A stretch of DNA of 56,310 nt from Phycisphaerales bacterium (GTDB taxonomy: Bacteria > Planctomycetota > Phycisphaerae > Phycisphaerales > UBA1924): contig JAJVHS010000074.1 of NCBI GenBank assembly GCA_022072615.1, positions 1-56,310 on the forward strand. The letters are read 5' to 3'. How positions within the stretch are numbered: the first letter of the stretch is position 1; every line of letters starts with the position of its first letter. Made by a program: the position numbers and the translations under genes. The notes under the pieces were generated by a model, which did no database searches, was not told the DNA's origin, and saw only the letters and a program-made list of their open reading frames with translations. This document shows, in pieces, positions 25,721 to 34,146 of the stretch.

Positions 25721-27247
25721 ATGGACCAGCCAAAGGCGACAACCCGGCCCGCAGGCTACACCGCGCTGCTCGATCGATATGCGATCCGCGCGATGCCAAA
25801 CTGGCATCGGTCCGTCATTTCTGAGGGTAGTACCCGACGAACCGATTCATCAGCGGGCGAGGTCGTAGAGACGTACCCGGCTGCGTACTGGCCGGGTGCG
25901 AGTCCAGGAGACCACCTCGAGTTCGCCCTGAAGTACGACGGAATGAACCTTGGCATGCTGGCGGTCCTTCTGCCGGCGATCGGGGCGGACGAGATCGCCA
26001 GATACATCAACTCGAAGCCGAACGGGAAATACGCCCGCCGCATCTGGTACTTCTACGAGATGCTGACCGGCGATCGTCTCCCGCTTGCCGACCTGACGCA
26101 GGGAAACTACGTGGATCTCCTGGAGAGCGAGGAGCACTTCACGTTCGATCGCGCGGAGCCGATTCGACGCCAGCGTGTCAACAACAATCTGCTCGGCGAT
26201 GCAAGCTTCTGTCCGACGATTCGGCGAACGAAGACCATTTCGGCGTTCATCGCACGGGATCTTTCCGCCCGGTGCAGAACACTGATCTCGTCGTACTCTC
26301 CTGAACTCCTCCGACGAGCACTGAGCTACCTGTACACGAAGGAAACAAAGTCGTCCTTCGAGATTGAGAACATCAAGCCGGACGCGAACAGAACTGAGCG
26401 ATTCATCGCTCTTCTGCGAGTCGCTCTAAAGGAGGACCTGTGCACCAAGCCGCGGCTGATCGATCTCCAGAATCAGATCGTGGACCCTCGGTTCAAGGAT
26501 GACGACTACCGCGACAGCCAAAACTACGTCGGCGAGACGGTCTCCATCGGGAAGGAGCGCGTGCACTACGTCTGCCCGAAGCCCGAGCACGTCACGGCCC
26601 TGATGGCGGGGATCATCTCGGCGCACGTACGGATGGAGCGCGGCTCCGTCCATCCAGTTGTCCAGGCGGCGATCGTCGGATACGGCTTCGTGTTCGTCCA
26701 CCCGTTCGAGGATGGCAACGGCCGCATCCACCGTCTCCTCATCCACAACATCCTCAGTCGGAGAGGTTTCGTGCCGGACGGCGTGATCTTCCCGGTTTCG
26801 GCGGCGATGCTCAAGCAGGCCGCCAAGTACGACGCGTCGCTTGAGGCCTTCTCACGCCCGCTCTTGGGGTTGGTGGAATACACGCTCGACGATCAGGGGC
26901 GCATGACGGTCCACAACGATCCCGGCGTGTGGTACCGGTACCCGGACATGACCGTGCAGGTCGAGAGCCTGTTCACCTTCGTCGAGCAGACCATCGAAAC
27001 TGAACTCGTCGAAGAGCTGGCATTCCTGGCGAACTACGACGACACAAAGCGCTCCGTGCAGGCGATCGTCGACATGCCCGATCGCGACATCGACCTGTTA
27101 ATCCGATTCTGCCTGCAGAACAACGGGAAGTTGTCCCAGCGGAAGCGGGAGTCGCACTTCCAGCTGTTGACCAATGACGAAATTGACCGACTCGAGCGAG
27201 CCGTGGCGGAGGGGTACAAGCAGCCCGACAGCGGCCTGGGGGGCTGA
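25721..27247 (+). CDS. Fic-domain protein, probable AMP/NMP transferase with N-terminal inhibitory motif
   Basis: This 508-residue protein carries the full Fic active-site motif HPFEDGNGRIHR at residues 327-338, including the catalytic His, the acidic residue and the GNGR anion-binding loop. Such enzymes usually transfer AMP or another nucleotide part to hydroxyl groups of target proteins. Upstream is SFEIEN (residues 212-217), matching the [S/T]xxxE[G/N] inhibitory motif, so this looks like a class II self-inhibited Fic protein. Residues 1-200 form an N-terminal domain I do not recognise, and the C-terminal 130 residues end in a probable winged helix (DIDLLIRFCLQNNGKLSQRK). GAGGAG precedes the ATG. 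It is divergent from Wadjet; a defence or toxin role is inference. Confidence 0.9.
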   Translation: MDQPKATTRPAGYTALLDRYAIRAMPNWHRSVISEGSTRRTDSSAGEVVETYPAAYWPGASPGDHLEFALKYDGMNLGMLAVLLPAIGADEIARYINSKPNGKYARRIWYFYEMLTGDRLPLADLTQGNYVDLLESEEHFTFDRAEPIRRQRVNNNLLGDASFCPTIRRTKTISAFIARDLSARCRTLISSYSPELLRRALSYLYTKETKSSFEIENIKPDANRTERFIALLRVALKEDLCTKPRLIDLQNQIVDPRFKDDDYRDSQNYVGETVSIGKERVHYVCPKPEHVTALMAGIISAHVRMERGSVHPVVQAAIVGYGFVFVHPFEDGNGRIHRLLIHNILSRRGFVPDGVIFPVSAAMLKQAAKYDASLEAFSRPLLGLVEYTLDDQGRMTVHNDPGVWYRYPDMTVQVESLFTFVEQTIETELVEELAFLANYDDTKRSVQAIVDMPDRDIDLLIRFCLQNNGKLSQRKRESHFQLLTNDEIDRLERAVAEGYKQPDSGLGG

Positions 27248-27492
27248 CGGTTGGCCTTCGAGAGGCCGAGAAGTGGCATTCTCAACTCGCCTCATCGGGC
27301 CGAGCGGAGTGGTCCGCGAGACGCGCTCGCCTCCCGATAGAGGCGAATATCGGCGTGAGCGGCGGAGCACCATTCGATCCCCGCATCCATCCTCTCTTTG
27401 CATACCCCCCCCGATCGCGAGGCTCGCTGGTTGTCGTTCGAGTTTGCATGCCTCAGACTTCGCTTCCCAAGTTCACGATCTCCGCCGGGTTT
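27248..27492. other. Convergent gap between Fic gene and recombinase operon
   Basis: Nothing recognisable is present in these 245 bases: no repeat, terminator-like hairpin with a T-tract, or gene. It separates the plus-strand Fic gene from the 3' end of the minus-strand recombinase operon. Confidence 0.4.
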
Positions 27493-27927
27493 TCATAAGT
27501 TCGATGAGCCGTGTGCAGCGTCCGCCAACTCTCCCCAGCGCCGGCGCTGCTCGCGCCAGTCGGATACGGCACACACTTTGCGCAGTTCGTGCTCGCTGAC
27601 CGCATCCCGTTCACGCTCAATGCGAGGCAGGAACAGCAACTCCTCCTGGATGTCCGGAGCTAGGCACAGCAGGTCCATGACCTGGCTGATCCGAGCCCGC
27701 GTGACTTGGCCGAGGCGGGCCAGATCGGCATGGGATTCGACCTCGCCCATCCGAACCAACTCCTCGAACCGGATCGCCAGCGCCATCAGGCGGGCGACAC
27801 GGGGAACGCGGCCCGCTTCAACGGGCGACGCGGCGGGCTCCACGCCGACGTTGACCTCTTTCCGGCCCGCCGCCCCCCGCGTGAAGTGCACTGGGAACTC
27901 GATCGTGACGTCGTGCATGTCTTTCAT
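27493..27927 (-). CDS. ParB/KorB-like helix-turn-helix protein linked to the recombinase
   Basis: This 144-residue protein contains a helix-turn-helix segment near residues 65-105, SHADLARLGQVTRARISQVM followed by DLLCLAPDIQEELLFLP, which resembles the HTH of ParB/KorB-type proteins. It lacks the ParB nuclease motifs. The ATG overlaps the recombinase stop as ATGA, so the two are translationally coupled. Small HTH proteins of this type often follow large serine recombinases in integrated elements and may assist directionality or regulate the operon; that role is inferred from context. Confidence 0.65.
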   Translation of the reverse strand: MKDMHDVTIEFPVHFTRGAAGRKEVNVGVEPAASPVEAGRVPRVARLMALAIRFEELVRMGEVESHADLARLGQVTRARISQVMDLLCLAPDIQEELLFLPRIERERDAVSEHELRKVCAVSDWREQRRRWGELADAAHGSSNL

Positions 27928-29516
27928 GCGACCTCCTCGTGCTCAACGGGTGCTTGGCCGAGCGTGCGCAGCCCGGCCGGATGGAACGTGATCGACACCG
28001 TCTTCTTTGCACCGTCGTAGTCCACCCGTTTGACAAGGTTCGCCAGCACGGCCGCCTGTTCCCGCGGGTAGAGCACGTCCCACGTCGCGGCGAACTCGCG
28101 AAGCGAGGCCGCGACGTCGGACTGGGTGATCGACTCACCGTCGACCTGGTCCGCCTCGGCGCGAAGAACTCGCGCCCGCTCGTTGGCCGTCGCCAGGCGT
28201 TCGTGGAGGTCGGCCAGACGGGCGGCGGCGTTGGCATCAGTGCCCGCTGTGGCGGCGACCTTGCGGAGCTCGGTCTCGATCTTCTGGATCTCACGAGCGC
28301 CGGCGGCCTGATCCTTCTCGATTTGCGCAGCTCGCGTCCGAACGCCGCTCTGGAGTTGGCGGAAGGTGGCGGCGACCAGCGCGCTATCGCCGCCGATGTG
28401 CTTGATCCGGTCGACTACCAACCTTTCGATCTGCTCGGCGGGCAAGGAACCCGACGGGCACGCGTGCCAGCCCTGTTTCTGGGCGACGTAGCAGACGTAG
28501 TAGCGGTACGCAGCCTTCCCGTCTTTGACGCTGTAGGTGTGGCCCATCGCGTGCCCGCACGGCCCGCAGTGGATCAGCCCTTTGAGCAGCGCCCCGTGCT
28601 GGTTGCGGACGTGCATGCCGCCGGTGCGGCCGTTGTGCTTGATCGTCTGGAAGACCTGCTGCCAAAGCCGCTCGTCGACAATGGCCGCGTGTTCGCCGGC
28701 GAACAGCTCCTTCTTGTGCTTGACCTTGCCCACATAGGCCGGGTTGGTGAGGAGGTTGATCAACAGGTGCTTGTCCCACACGCGACCGCCGACCGCCGTG
28801 CCCTTGCGCGTCGTCCAGCGCTTGCTCGTGCTGCCGCGGGCGTTGAGGATCTGGGCCACCTTGGTGAGCGAGCGGTGCTCCAGATACAGGTGGTAGACCT
28901 CGCGGACGAGTTCCGCCTCCGCCGCGTTGACCACGAGCTTGCTCCCGCCCGCGGGCTGGGGCGCGAGGTCGTACCCCAGGATCGGCTTGCCGCCGAACCA
29001 CTTGCCCTTGCGCTTGGACGCGGCGATCTTGTCGCGGGTGCGCTCGGAGATGATCTCGCGCTCGAACTGGGCGAACGAGAGCAGGATGTTCAGCGTGAGC
29101 CGCCCCATCGACTGCGTGGTGTTGAACTGCTGCGTCACAGACACGAATGACACGCGGTGCTTCTCGAATACCGCCATCATGCGGGCAAAGTCCAGGAGCG
29201 AGCGCGACAGCCGGTCGACCTTGTAGACCACCACGCAGTCGACCTTACCCGCTTCGATGTCGGCCATCAGCCGCTGGCAGCCGGGTCGGTCGGTGTTCCC
29301 GCCGGTGAAGCCGCCGTCGTTGTACTGGTCCGGCAGCGCCACCCACCCCTCGTGCTTCATGCTGGCGATGTAGGCCTCCGCACTCTCGCGCTGGGCGTGC
29401 AGCGAGTTGAACTCCTGCTCGAGTCCCTGTTCGCTGGACTTGCGGGTGTAGATGGCGCACCGCACCGCCGGCACGCCGGACTGCTTGGGCGGTGCTGTAT
29501 TGATAGACGATTTCAT
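27924..29516 (-). CDS. Large serine recombinase (site-specific integrase)
   Basis: This 530-residue protein is a large serine recombinase. The resolvase domain at the N-terminus has the nucleophile in YTRKSS (Ser about residue 27), the conserved YKVDRLSRSLLDF, and the helix region FAQFEREIISERTRDKIAAS. The recombinase domain begins near residue 175 and the zinc ribbon has HCGPCGHAMG with later cysteines (YYVCYVAQKQGWHACP). A coiled coil follows near residues 395-470. The ATG at 29516 overlaps the DUF2924 stop. It probably integrated the accessory block; whether the attachment site is at the nearby tRNA-Asn is untested, since serine integrases often use protein genes instead. Confidence 0.95.
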   Translation of the reverse strand: MKSSINTAPPKQSGVPAVRCAIYTRKSSEQGLEQEFNSLHAQRESAEAYIASMKHEGWVALPDQYNDGGFTGGNTDRPGCQRLMADIEAGKVDCVVVYKVDRLSRSLLDFARMMAVFEKHRVSFVSVTQQFNTTQSMGRLTLNILLSFAQFEREIISERTRDKIAASKRKGKWFGGKPILGYDLAPQPAGGSKLVVNAAEAELVREVYHLYLEHRSLTKVAQILNARGSTSKRWTTRKGTAVGGRVWDKHLLINLLTNPAYVGKVKHKKELFAGEHAAIVDERLWQQVFQTIKHNGRTGGMHVRNQHGALLKGLIHCGPCGHAMGHTYSVKDGKAAYRYYVCYVAQKQGWHACPSGSLPAEQIERLVVDRIKHIGGDSALVAATFRQLQSGVRTRAAQIEKDQAAGAREIQKIETELRKVAATAGTDANAAARLADLHERLATANERARVLRAEADQVDGESITQSDVAASLREFAATWDVLYPREQAAVLANLVKRVDYDGAKKTVSITFHPAGLRTLGQAPVEHEEVA

Positions 29517-30034
29517 ACGTTGCCCTCCGTGGTGCCGGGCTCGTGGAGCCCGAAGAAGCGGAATCCGTTCCAATGCGACCCGGTCACCTTCGCCGCGATG
29601 GCGCTCAGCGACCGGTAGACCTCTCCCTCAAACTCGAAGCCTTTGGGCAGCACCCGGACGAACATGGCGCGACCCTTGTACTCGCGGCGGAGGACCGTCC
29701 CGGGTGGGGGCAGCCGCCCGTCCTCTCGCGTGTGGATGGGCACGCTCACCACGCTCTCGCCGTTGGCCCGGGGCTTGGGCGCGTCCGGTGATTGGGCTCG
29801 TGGCGGGCTTCGCCGCAGGTCAGCGTCGTTGGCCAGTTCACGCGCCCGTTGGCGAGCCCGCTCGGAGAGGTCACCCTCTCGCAGGGCCTGCATCCGCCAG
29901 AGAATCCGTTTGATCAGCAGCACCTTGTGGTGCGTGCGAGTGTCTTCGCCATAGACCTTGGCGTACCGCTGCTTCAGTTGCGGCACAGTCATCTTCTCCA
30001 AGGCCTTTTCGGCTGCATTCACATCGATCGCCAT
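29513..30034 (-). CDS. DUF2924 protein of a serine-recombinase module
   Basis: This 173-residue protein matches DUF2924. The C-terminal half shows the family pattern PPPGTVLRREYKGRAMFVRV, then GFEFEGEVYRSLSAIAAKVT and HWNGFRFFGL. The N-terminal half has MTVPQLKQRYAKVYGEDTRT and a basic helix. In alphaproteobacteria and planctomycetes these proteins are commonly encoded just before large serine recombinases; their function is not established, though accessory DNA binding is plausible. GGAGA precedes the ATG, and the stop overlaps the recombinase start as ATGA. Confidence 0.9.
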   Translation of the reverse strand: MAIDVNAAEKALEKMTVPQLKQRYAKVYGEDTRTHHKVLLIKRILWRMQALREGDLSERARQRARELANDADLRRSPPRAQSPDAPKPRANGESVVSVPIHTREDGRLPPPGTVLRREYKGRAMFVRVLPKGFEFEGEVYRSLSAIAAKVTGSHWNGFRFFGLHEPGTTEGNV

Positions 30035-30067
30035 CAGGGTCTCCGTTCTCGTGGTCTCGGGAAGGCG

Positions 30068-30337
30068 TTAACCACGCGACCCATCAGGGCGGGCATGCTC
30101 GGACAGTTCAAGTCGAGCCGGAGAGCCTTCTTGATGCTCGATGTTCGGCCCCGAAATGGCGACGTGACGTCGCCGGCGGCGGATGCCCTCGGCGAAGATG
30201 GCGGCGATGGCATTCAGTCGCGCCACGGGCGTCATCGGGGCATCGGGATCAAGCGTGACGGTTGCGGGGGTGGGGGCGGGCGCATCGTCCATGAGCGCGG
30301 TGTCGTGCACGGGCACATCCTCCGTGAAGGGGGACAT
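30068..30337 (-). CDS. Small protein leading the recombinase operon
   Basis: This 89-residue protein is acidic and Pro/Ala-rich at its N-terminus and then has a helix with an arginine cluster (ARLNAIAAIFAEGIRRRRRH) that could contact nucleic acid. Short proteins with this kind of helix commonly precede DUF2924-recombinase pairs. The start is uncertain: 30337 and 30292 are both ATG codons and neither has a strong ribosome-binding site. It ends 33 bases before the DUF2924 gene. Function is unknown. Confidence 0.5.
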   Translation of the reverse strand: MSPFTEDVPVHDTALMDDAPAPTPATVTLDPDAPMTPVARLNAIAAIFAEGIRRRRRHVAISGPNIEHQEGSPARLELSEHARPDGSRG

Positions 30338-30677
30338 GCATCCGTGCGGGCGTGCGCTTGGCGCTCGGCTTCGCACCTGATGCTGGAATGGGGCCCGCGT
30401 CCGGTGCGGGCCGTCTGCCTCTGAATACGCGAAACGGTCGGGGAGCGGCGCAGGGTCCGAATCTCACCCCTCGTTCACCCCAACGGCGCGTTAACCAGAC
30501 CCGCCCGGGCGTTCGAGAGCGAGGAGAGACTTTCGGTCCCCAACCCCGGCGTGGCGACCGAAACGGCGATGCGATGCCTCGGATTCGAGAGCGCCCGGCA
30601 AATCGTGGACCTTCAGGAAGTGCCACGATTCCCGAGAGTTACGGGCGGTGGGCGAAAGGCCCAGACCGTTAACGAGA
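30338..30677. other. Junction between accessory block and tRNA-Asn
   Basis: This stretch of about 340 bases has no supported gene. It should contain the promoter of the recombinase operon and may contain an element attachment site. I see no copy of the tRNA-Asn 3' end here, so integration into the tRNA itself is not shown by the sequence. Confidence 0.4.
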
Positions 30678-30700
30678 AAAGGCCTCTTTACGAGGCCTTT
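30678..30700 (-). terminator. Intrinsic terminator of tRNA-Asn
   Basis: On the minus strand AAAGGCCTC and GAGGCCTTT form a perfect nine-pair stem with a five-base loop, followed by TTCTC. It lies eight bases downstream of the tRNA-Asn 3' end. Confidence 0.75.
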
Positions 30701-30707
30701 CTCAGAA

Positions 30708-30779
30708 CTCCCCGACTAGGACTCGAACCTAGAACCTACCGGTTAACAGCCGGTCGCTCTACCATTGAGCTATCGGGGA
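30708..30779 (-). tRNA. tRNA-Asn (anticodon GTT)
   Basis: The minus strand folds into a standard cloverleaf of 72 bases. The acceptor stem is TCCCCGA with TCGGGGA and a G discriminator as expected for Asn. The D-loop region is AGCTCAATGGTAGAGC, the anticodon loop is CTGTTAA within the stem CCGGC/GCCGG-like pairing, and the T-loop is GGTTCGAGTCC. The CCA end is not encoded. It sits at the boundary between the accessory block and core-type genes. Confidence 0.95.
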
Positions 30780-31496
30780 AACTGGACGAGAAGCCTAGCC
30801 CACCGCCGCGAACCGTCAAGCACGCTCGACGCCGCCGTCCCGCGGCCGTTCCGAGCCCTGCCGCGATGCCATTTCCGCCCTTTCACCCCGGCACGGGCGT
30901 TCCAACCACCGAGAACGGGCCTTCCAACACGCTCGCTTCATTCATCGGGCCGTTTCCGCTCCGAGTTCCGCGTTCGTCACCGAGCGACCCACCGACCCCG
31001 CCGTCACCCCGATCCCCGCCCGAGCATCCGCCCTGGCACGGCCCGCCACTTCCCTTGCTCGGACCCTGCCCGGCCGACCGGCGATCAATGCTCACGATCC
31101 GTCCGGGCCAATCGGCAGCGGGGCCATTCGCCGCCAAAGTGCTCTGGCACCCGGGCCTTCTGCCAGCCGGGGCCACTCCCCCTCGAACCTCCAGCACCCC
31201 GGGGCCTTCCGTCGCCGAGCCCCGTTGCCCGGCCAAGCCGACCCCCCGCCCCGAGGAGCCCGAATCCAAACGCCAACCGCCTCCTGCCACCGCCCCCAGC
31301 CTCCTGCCCCCTCGTCCTGCCTACTGCCCCCGCCCCGTCCCGACGCCCGTCGACCGCCCGCTTCCCCGCGCCTAAACTCTCGACCCGGTCCCGACGCCTC
31401 GGAACCGGTCATCGACCAGGCTCACCGGCCCCGCCCGGAGCGGCTCTCGCCTCGCACTTTCGCCGGTCACGCCCGGCTCGCCGACGGAGACGACCC
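30780..31496. other. Long intergenic region before rpmE
   Basis: About 720 bases between the tRNA and rpmE contain only open frames of Pro/Arg/Gly-rich composition with no domain, signal peptide or coding-like pattern. The rpmE promoter should be here, but no convincing -35/-10 pair was found. Confidence 0.5.
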
Positions 31497-31748
31497 ATGA
31501 AGAAGGACATCCATCCCCGCTACTACCCCAAGTGCAAGGTCTACCACAACGGGCAGGTCGTCATGGAAGTCGGCGCCACCGTCCCCGAGCTGCACGTCGA
31601 AGTGTGGTCCGGATCGCACCCCTTCTTCACCGGCAAGCAGACCTTCGTCGACTCCGCGGGCCGCGTCGAGAAGTTCCAGCGCAAGTTCCAGGGCAACTAC
31701 TTCAAGAAGGACGACAAGAAGGCCGGCGACGCCAAGCCCAAGGCCTGA
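31497..31748 (+). CDS. rpmE: Ribosomal protein bL31, zinc-cysteine-free form
   Basis: This 83-residue protein is bL31, a component of the large subunit that bridges to the small subunit. The N-terminus MKKDIHPRYY and the conserved SHPFFTGKQTFVDSAGRVEK are diagnostic. The positions that carry the CxCG and CxxC zinc cysteines in the classic form are YHNG and WSGS here, with only one unrelated Cys at residue 14, so this is a C-minus version not expected to bind zinc. GGAG precedes the ATG, and a strong terminator follows the gene. Confidence 0.93.
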   Translation: MKKDIHPRYYPKCKVYHNGQVVMEVGATVPELHVEVWSGSHPFFTGKQTFVDSAGRVEKFQRKFQGNYFKKDDKKAGDAKPKA

Positions 31749-31774
31749 ACGCCCGCCCCATCCCAGTCCCCCCC

Positions 31775-31801
31775 AAGCGACGCCCCGAGCGTCGCTTTTT
31801 C
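31775..31801 (+). terminator. Intrinsic terminator of rpmE
   Basis: AAGCGACGC and GCGTCGCTT form a perfect nine-pair stem with loop CCCGA, followed by TTT and C. It lies 26 bases after the rpmE stop. Confidence 0.85.
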
Positions 31802-32137
31802 TTTGCGCGGTCGGACCGCCCGCCCGAACGGCGGGACGAATAACCGCCGACCGTGACCGTCTCGCCAAACCGCCGACGCGAACCCCGCCCGGTGCCACCC
31901 GCGAGCGTCTCGTTGCGCCGCCCGCTTTATCGGCACCTGGCCGCTCCCGCGCGTTGGTGCCCGCCCCGAACCCTCCCCGAGAAAAAACTTGGAAAGGGCT
32001 GCAAGGTCCGACGCCCGGGCCGCAACTCTTTGAGCGGCACGAACGCGAATTCGACCTGCCGCCCGGGCGTTGGAACCGCCGGGGCGGGCGGGCCCCTGTT
32101 TCCGCAGGTTCGATCGTGCCGCACTGGAGGAGTCGCC
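31802..32137. other. Intergenic region upstream of secreted protein gene
   Basis: No gene is supported in these 336 bases. A ribosome-binding site GGAGGAG at about 32126-32132 belongs to the following gene. The T/A-rich patch GAGAAAAAACTTGGAAAG near 31980 could be part of a promoter. Confidence 0.4.
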
Positions 32138-32794
32138 ATGGTCCGCACGCACGCTCTCGCCCGGTTCGCGCTCTCGAGTCTCGCGGTTTCCGGCCTTGCC
32201 GTGTGCTCGGCACGAGCCGATGACCTCACGCCGCCCTCGTGGCGGTACGACCCGGACACCACCTTCCAGCACTGGGATTTCTCGAGCGGGTCCGCGGGCG
32301 GCGCGCCCGATGGAGCCGCGTTCAACAACTCCAACGGCACGCCGATCCTCACGCCCGACGACCCCAACAACTGGCTGCCGACCTTTGGTCCACGCAACGA
32401 CGTGTGGGCCGTGAACGACTTCGACGTGCTCACGTTCAACGTCCCCAACTGCAACGACGCGGGATCGCAGAAGGAACTGTGGCTGCAGGTCACGTTCCTC
32501 TCCGCGGCCGTGCTGCACATGGGCAAGAGCCTCACGAGCCCGTCGGGCAACTTCACCCTCGTCAGCACGCAGCAGACGCTGCTCGCCGACGGGTGGATCC
32601 ACGAGCTTTCGATCTGGACCCTGCCTTCGTGCCCGGCCTACGAGGAACTGGTCCTGACGCCGCCGGTGCCGGGAACGGTGGTGTTCCTCGACCAGGTGGT
32701 GATCGATACGCGGTGCACGGTGCCCGGGCCGGGGGTCGCGGCGCTGCTGCCGTGCGTGCTGGGGATGCTCGGCCGCCGCGCGCGCCGCCGCTGA
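32138..32794 (+). CDS. Secreted protein with PEP-CTERM-like tail
   Basis: This 218-residue protein starts with a signal peptide (ARFALSSLAVSGLAVCSARA, cleavage likely after ARA) and ends with a PEP-CTERM-like sorting tail: VPGPGVAALLPCVLGMLGRR followed by arginines. This arrangement directs anchoring or processing by an exosortase/archaeosortase-like enzyme. The mature region is beta-rich, with an N-terminal WRYDPDTTFQHWDFSSG and ELWLQVTFLSAAVLHMG, and looks like a secreted lectin-like or unknown domain. Four Cys could form disulfides. GGAGGAG precedes the ATG. Its family and function are not recognised. Confidence 0.75.
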   Translation: MVRTHALARFALSSLAVSGLAVCSARADDLTPPSWRYDPDTTFQHWDFSSGSAGGAPDGAAFNNSNGTPILTPDDPNNWLPTFGPRNDVWAVNDFDVLTFNVPNCNDAGSQKELWLQVTFLSAAVLHMGKSLTSPSGNFTLVSTQQTLLADGWIHELSIWTLPSCPAYEELVLTPPVPGTVVFLDQVVIDTRCTVPGPGVAALLPCVLGMLGRRARRR

Positions 32795-32985
32795 TGATTG
32801 AGGTGTGCCCTTTCCGCAGCTGGAGCTCGCCGTGGTCAGGGGCATGCCCAAGAGGGCCGATGACCGAAGGCATCCTGGTCGGCGCGATGCGCTCGGTTTG
32901 ATGTCCGCGTCGCCTCTTCATGTCGCCGCACACCCTGCATGCGGTGCCCGCGGTGGCAAGTGCCGGTGCAAAACGGGGCGACAGA

Positions 32986-33969
32986 TCACGCGCTACGAGC
33001 GGCGGACACCGCCGAGACAGCAAGGAACGCCCCGTACGAGGTCAGGAGCAGCGCCCCTTCGAGCCGGGAAACCGTCTTGCCGAACGTGCGGCTGATCGGG
33101 ACGAGCGCGATCGCAAGAATGCCCATGTATGCGAGCGGCAGCATGAGTGCCCCGTCCCTGGCCGGGGGCGCGACCAGCCCGACGATGCCGAAGATCGCGC
33201 CCGCATTGAACAGGCATGATCCCAGAGCGTTGCCCATCGCCAGGTCGGTCTGGCCCTTGCGAACGGCCATGACGCCCGTGACCATCTCCGGGAGCGTCGT
33301 CCCGATCGAGACCACGGTCACGCCGACGATCGCCGCGGGAACCCCCAGCGCCAGCGCCATGCCGGACGCACCGTCGCTGGCCAGTGATCCGCCGAACGAG
33401 AGCAGCGCCAGCCCCCCGACAAAGCAGGCGCCGATCATCATCCAACCCATCGGGGCCTGTTCTCGCGTGGGATCGTCGCCGAGGGTGTCGGCGGCGTGTG
33501 GGGAAGGAGCCGCGTCGGTCTGGCGCAGCGCGGCCATGATCGTCCACATGCTGTACCCGCCGAAAACGCCGAGCATCAGCCCAGCCTCCCATGTTTGAAA
33601 GCCCCCGGTCACGCCGAGGACGGCCATGAAGCCCAGGATCCCGGCGTTGAGCCAGATCTCCAGCCTGATGAGTCTCTCCTGGACCACGAGCGGCTTGATG
33701 AGAGCGCACAGACCCAGCACCAGCGCCATGTTGCAGATGTTGGCCCCGACAATGTTGCCCAGTGCTAGATTGCCGCGGCCCTTCGAGGCCGAGATCAGGT
33801 TGAGCGCCAGCTCGGGCGCACTGGTTCCCCACGCCACAAGCGTCAGCCCCACGACCAGCGGCGAAACTCGCATCCGCTTGGCGGTGTCCACGGACGCCGC
33901 GACGAGCAGCCGCCCCCCGACGAGCAGGAGCACGAGACCGGCGCAAAATTGCAGAACGTTGCTGAGCAT
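32986..33969 (-). CDS. Sodium/calcium exchanger-family membrane protein (CaCA, YrbG-like)
   Basis: This 327-residue inner-membrane protein has about ten hydrophobic segments in two inverted halves. Both alpha repeats of the CaCA superfamily are clear: AWGTSAPELALNLISASKG followed by GNIVGANICN in the first half, and SIGTTLPEMVTGVMAVRKG followed by GNALGSCLFN in the second. The conserved Glu in each repeat coordinates the cation. A hydrophilic loop near residues 165-190 separates the halves. The ATG at 33969 starts just before the first membrane segment; the frame extends upstream to 34059 without membrane character. Exchange of calcium for sodium or protons is the family function. Confidence 0.92.
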   Translation of the reverse strand: MLSNVLQFCAGLVLLLVGGRLLVAASVDTAKRMRVSPLVVGLTLVAWGTSAPELALNLISASKGRGNLALGNIVGANICNMALVLGLCALIKPLVVQERLIRLEIWLNAGILGFMAVLGVTGGFQTWEAGLMLGVFGGYSMWTIMAALRQTDAAPSPHAADTLGDDPTREQAPMGWMMIGACFVGGLALLSFGGSLASDGASGMALALGVPAAIVGVTVVSIGTTLPEMVTGVMAVRKGQTDLAMGNALGSCLFNAGAIFGIVGLVAPPARDGALMLPLAYMGILAIALVPISRTFGKTVSRLEGALLLTSYGAFLAVSAVSAARSA

Positions 33970-34146
33970 GGGGTGCGAGGCTCCCGCGAAAATCGCCGCT
34001 TCAACGGGCAGCGACCGCCAGTAGTGCTTCGGGTCGCGCGAGGCAACACCCAAAGCCATCTGTCCGGTGGCTCCGCAGTGTCCGGACGGTCCCTCGACCC
34101 TCCGGCGCGAACGGTTGCGAGCTCAACCCCGGGCAGTATCTGGTTG

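Noticed and set aside
30708..30779. tRNA-Asn as the element's attachment site
   Set aside because: No partial duplicate of the tRNA 3' end was found in the accessory block, and the integrase is a serine recombinase, which often uses other sites; kept only as adjacency.
30780..31496. Several open frames before rpmE, including one in frame with it
   Set aside because: Pro/Arg-rich low-complexity sequence without ribosome-binding sites; rpmE clearly starts at 31497.
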